A stretch of 13,376 nt of DNA from JAENZQ01 sp964553505 (lineage in GTDB: Bacteria > Bacillota > Clostridia > Peptostreptococcales > JAAYPU01): assembly GCA_964553505.1 (NCBI GenBank), contig CAZKKX010000061.1, forward strand, positions 1 to 13,376, read 5' to 3'. The translations under genes were made by a program, and so were the position numbers. Positions 12,770 through 13,376 of this stretch are shown here, piece after piece. The notes below the pieces were generated by a model. It was given only the letters and a program-made list of their open reading frames with translations. It was not told where the DNA came from and did no database searches. The stretch's first letter is position 1, and each line of letters begins with the position of its first letter.

Positions 12770-12852
12770 GATGCGGTGGATATGCTCAGCGGGGATATGA
12801 AGATGCTCTTATTTTTGTCTTCTCTGTTCAGCTGCTTAAAAATATCGCCGGC
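12757..12852 (-). pseudogene. Serpin gene remnant (N-terminal fragment)
   Basis: Read on the minus strand from 12852, 28 codons give a continuous match to the N-terminal part of bacterial serpins: DIFKQLN, then REDKNKS, then FISPLSISTA. The stretch F-I-S-P-L-S-I-S-x-A is the conserved helix-B opening of the serpin fold. Homology ends at about 12772; the frame then runs into the rubrerythrin terminator sequence and stops at 12757. In-frame stops lie immediately before 12852, and no start or ribosome site is present. A complete serpin has about 370-400 residues, so more than nine-tenths is missing. Serpins are suicide inhibitors of proteases, and in clostridia some are exported and cellulosome-associated. 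This is a decayed fragment, not a functional gene. The rest of 12853-12927 shows nothing recognisable. Confidence 0.75.
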
Positions 12853-12927
12853 TTATTTTTTCTAAATCGAAGGCTCTATATGTTTTTTGCTGCCTTACCG
12901 AGTTTTGGAAAAAAAGAACAGGGTGGT

Positions 12928-12966
12928 AAAAAATACCAATAAAATTATGATTTATTGGTATTTTTT
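12928..12966. terminator. Orphan 16-bp hairpin with A/T flanks
   Basis: AAAAAATACCAATAAA (12928-12943) pairs perfectly with TTTATTGGTATTTTTT (12951-12966) around a 7-base loop. The sequence would work as an intrinsic terminator in either direction, but no intact gene ends nearby on either strand. It may be left from a lost gene, act as a second barrier before dhaK, or be a small mobile repeat. An alternative small stem GGTA/TACC uses its left arm. From 12967 to 13100 I see only short GTTCAT repeats (12983, 12992, 13062). Confidence 0.6.
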
Positions 12967-13106
12967 CCGAAATGCAAATATCGTTCATACGTTCATTATG
13001 CCTGAAAGCACTAATAGCAGCTATTTTTAGAATGGCATAAATTTTGCGTGATTTATGTATATGTTCATTCGAAGCAGATTACTTAACAGCTGTGGCTTTC
13101 CAGACT

Positions 13107-13134
13107 TTGAAATATGTGGATATTAAGTTATAAT
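13107..13134 (+). promoter_or_regulatory. SigA-type promoter of dhaK
   Basis: TTGAAA (13107-13112) and a perfect TATAAT (13129-13134) are 16 bases apart, about 46 bases before the dhaK start. This is a strong vegetative promoter; no operator stands out next to it. Confidence 0.7.
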
Positions 13135-13180
13135 ATTTACAAAATAGGTTGATGAAAAAATAAAAGAGGGGCGATTTAAA

Positions 13181-13376
13181 ATGAAAAAAATAATTAACAA
13201 GCCTGAAAATGTTGTTGCTGATATGCTTACCGGAATGTCAGCAGCTCATCCGGAGTATTTAAAAAAGCTGGATAATTTTAATGTTGTTGTACGCAAAGAT
13301 ACTGCGGCATCCCAAAAGGTTGCTTTAGTCAGCGGCGGCGGCAGTGGGCATGAACCGGCACATGGAGGTTTTGTCG
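13181..13376 (+). CDS. dhaK: Dihydroxyacetone kinase subunit DhaK (N-terminus only)
   Basis: ATG at 13181 follows GAGGGGCG; the frame is open to the right edge, 65 codons of an expected 330 or so. The beginning MKKIINKPENVVADMLTGM, then AAHPEYL and the loop VALVSGGGSGHEPAHGGFV, are diagnostic of DhaK. The His of GSGHEP corresponds to active-site His56 of the Escherichia coli protein, which contacts dihydroxyacetone. DhaK binds the substrate and DhaL supplies the nucleotide; in the PTS type the phosphate comes through DhaM. DhaL and DhaM genes usually follow and would lie outside the window. The product is dihydroxyacetone phosphate, which enters glycolysis, for example during glycerol fermentation. 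A single-chain ATP-dependent kinase with the same N-terminal domain cannot be ruled out. Confidence 0.93.
   Translation, partial: MKKIINKPENVVADMLTGMSAAHPEYLKKLDNFNVVVRKDTAASQKVALVSGGGSGHEPAHGGFV

Overview
The window looks like chromosomal DNA of a low-GC anaerobic Firmicute, most likely a clostridial species. The signs are AT-rich spacers, strong AGGAGG-type ribosome sites with occasional TTG/GTG starts, an SLH-anchored surface protein, and a PerR-like regulator next to a 'reverse' rubrerythrin. No tRNA, rRNA, CRISPR array, complete transposase or phage module is visible.

Left part (1-2317, all minus strand): an ECF-type sigma factor cut by the window edge; a membrane-anchored diguanylate cyclase (GGDEF) gene broken by what looks like a one-base frameshift; and an HxlR-type regulator. 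The HxlR gene is divergent from a flavin-reductase-family gene (2436-3017), and their promoters overlap. Just after the reductase is a tiny ORF opening like a 4-oxalocrotonate tautomerase, which runs into a repeat-like sequence and ends.

Central part (3197-9369): a 519-residue minus-strand protein with an HTH-like N-terminus and an unrecognised C-terminal part faces a 71-residue small protein and a 1358-residue secreted SLH protein carrying a beta-rich domain, Ig/InlB-type modules, eight GLUG repeats and a DUF6273-like tail. Two different perfect palindromes stand side by side immediately upstream of the regulator's promoter. This divergent locus (regulator, small protein, giant surface protein) is the best candidate for an undescribed regulated surface system. 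A nested GGGGGACA/TGTCCCCC repeat follows the surface protein gene.

Right part (9689-13376): a DUF401 membrane transporter-like protein converges on a bacterial Staygreen-family gene. Next come perR and reverse rubrerythrin, forming a peroxide-defence pair with a 29-bp perfect palindrome over the perR start region, and ending in a strong terminator. On the minus strand, partly inside that terminator, is a short but clear serpin remnant. An orphan 16-bp hairpin follows, and the window ends in the first 65 codons of dhaK (dihydroxyacetone kinase). The window therefore holds at least two clear gene ruins (GGDEF gene, serpin) and two tentative ones, each in an intergenic or repeat-bearing stretch.
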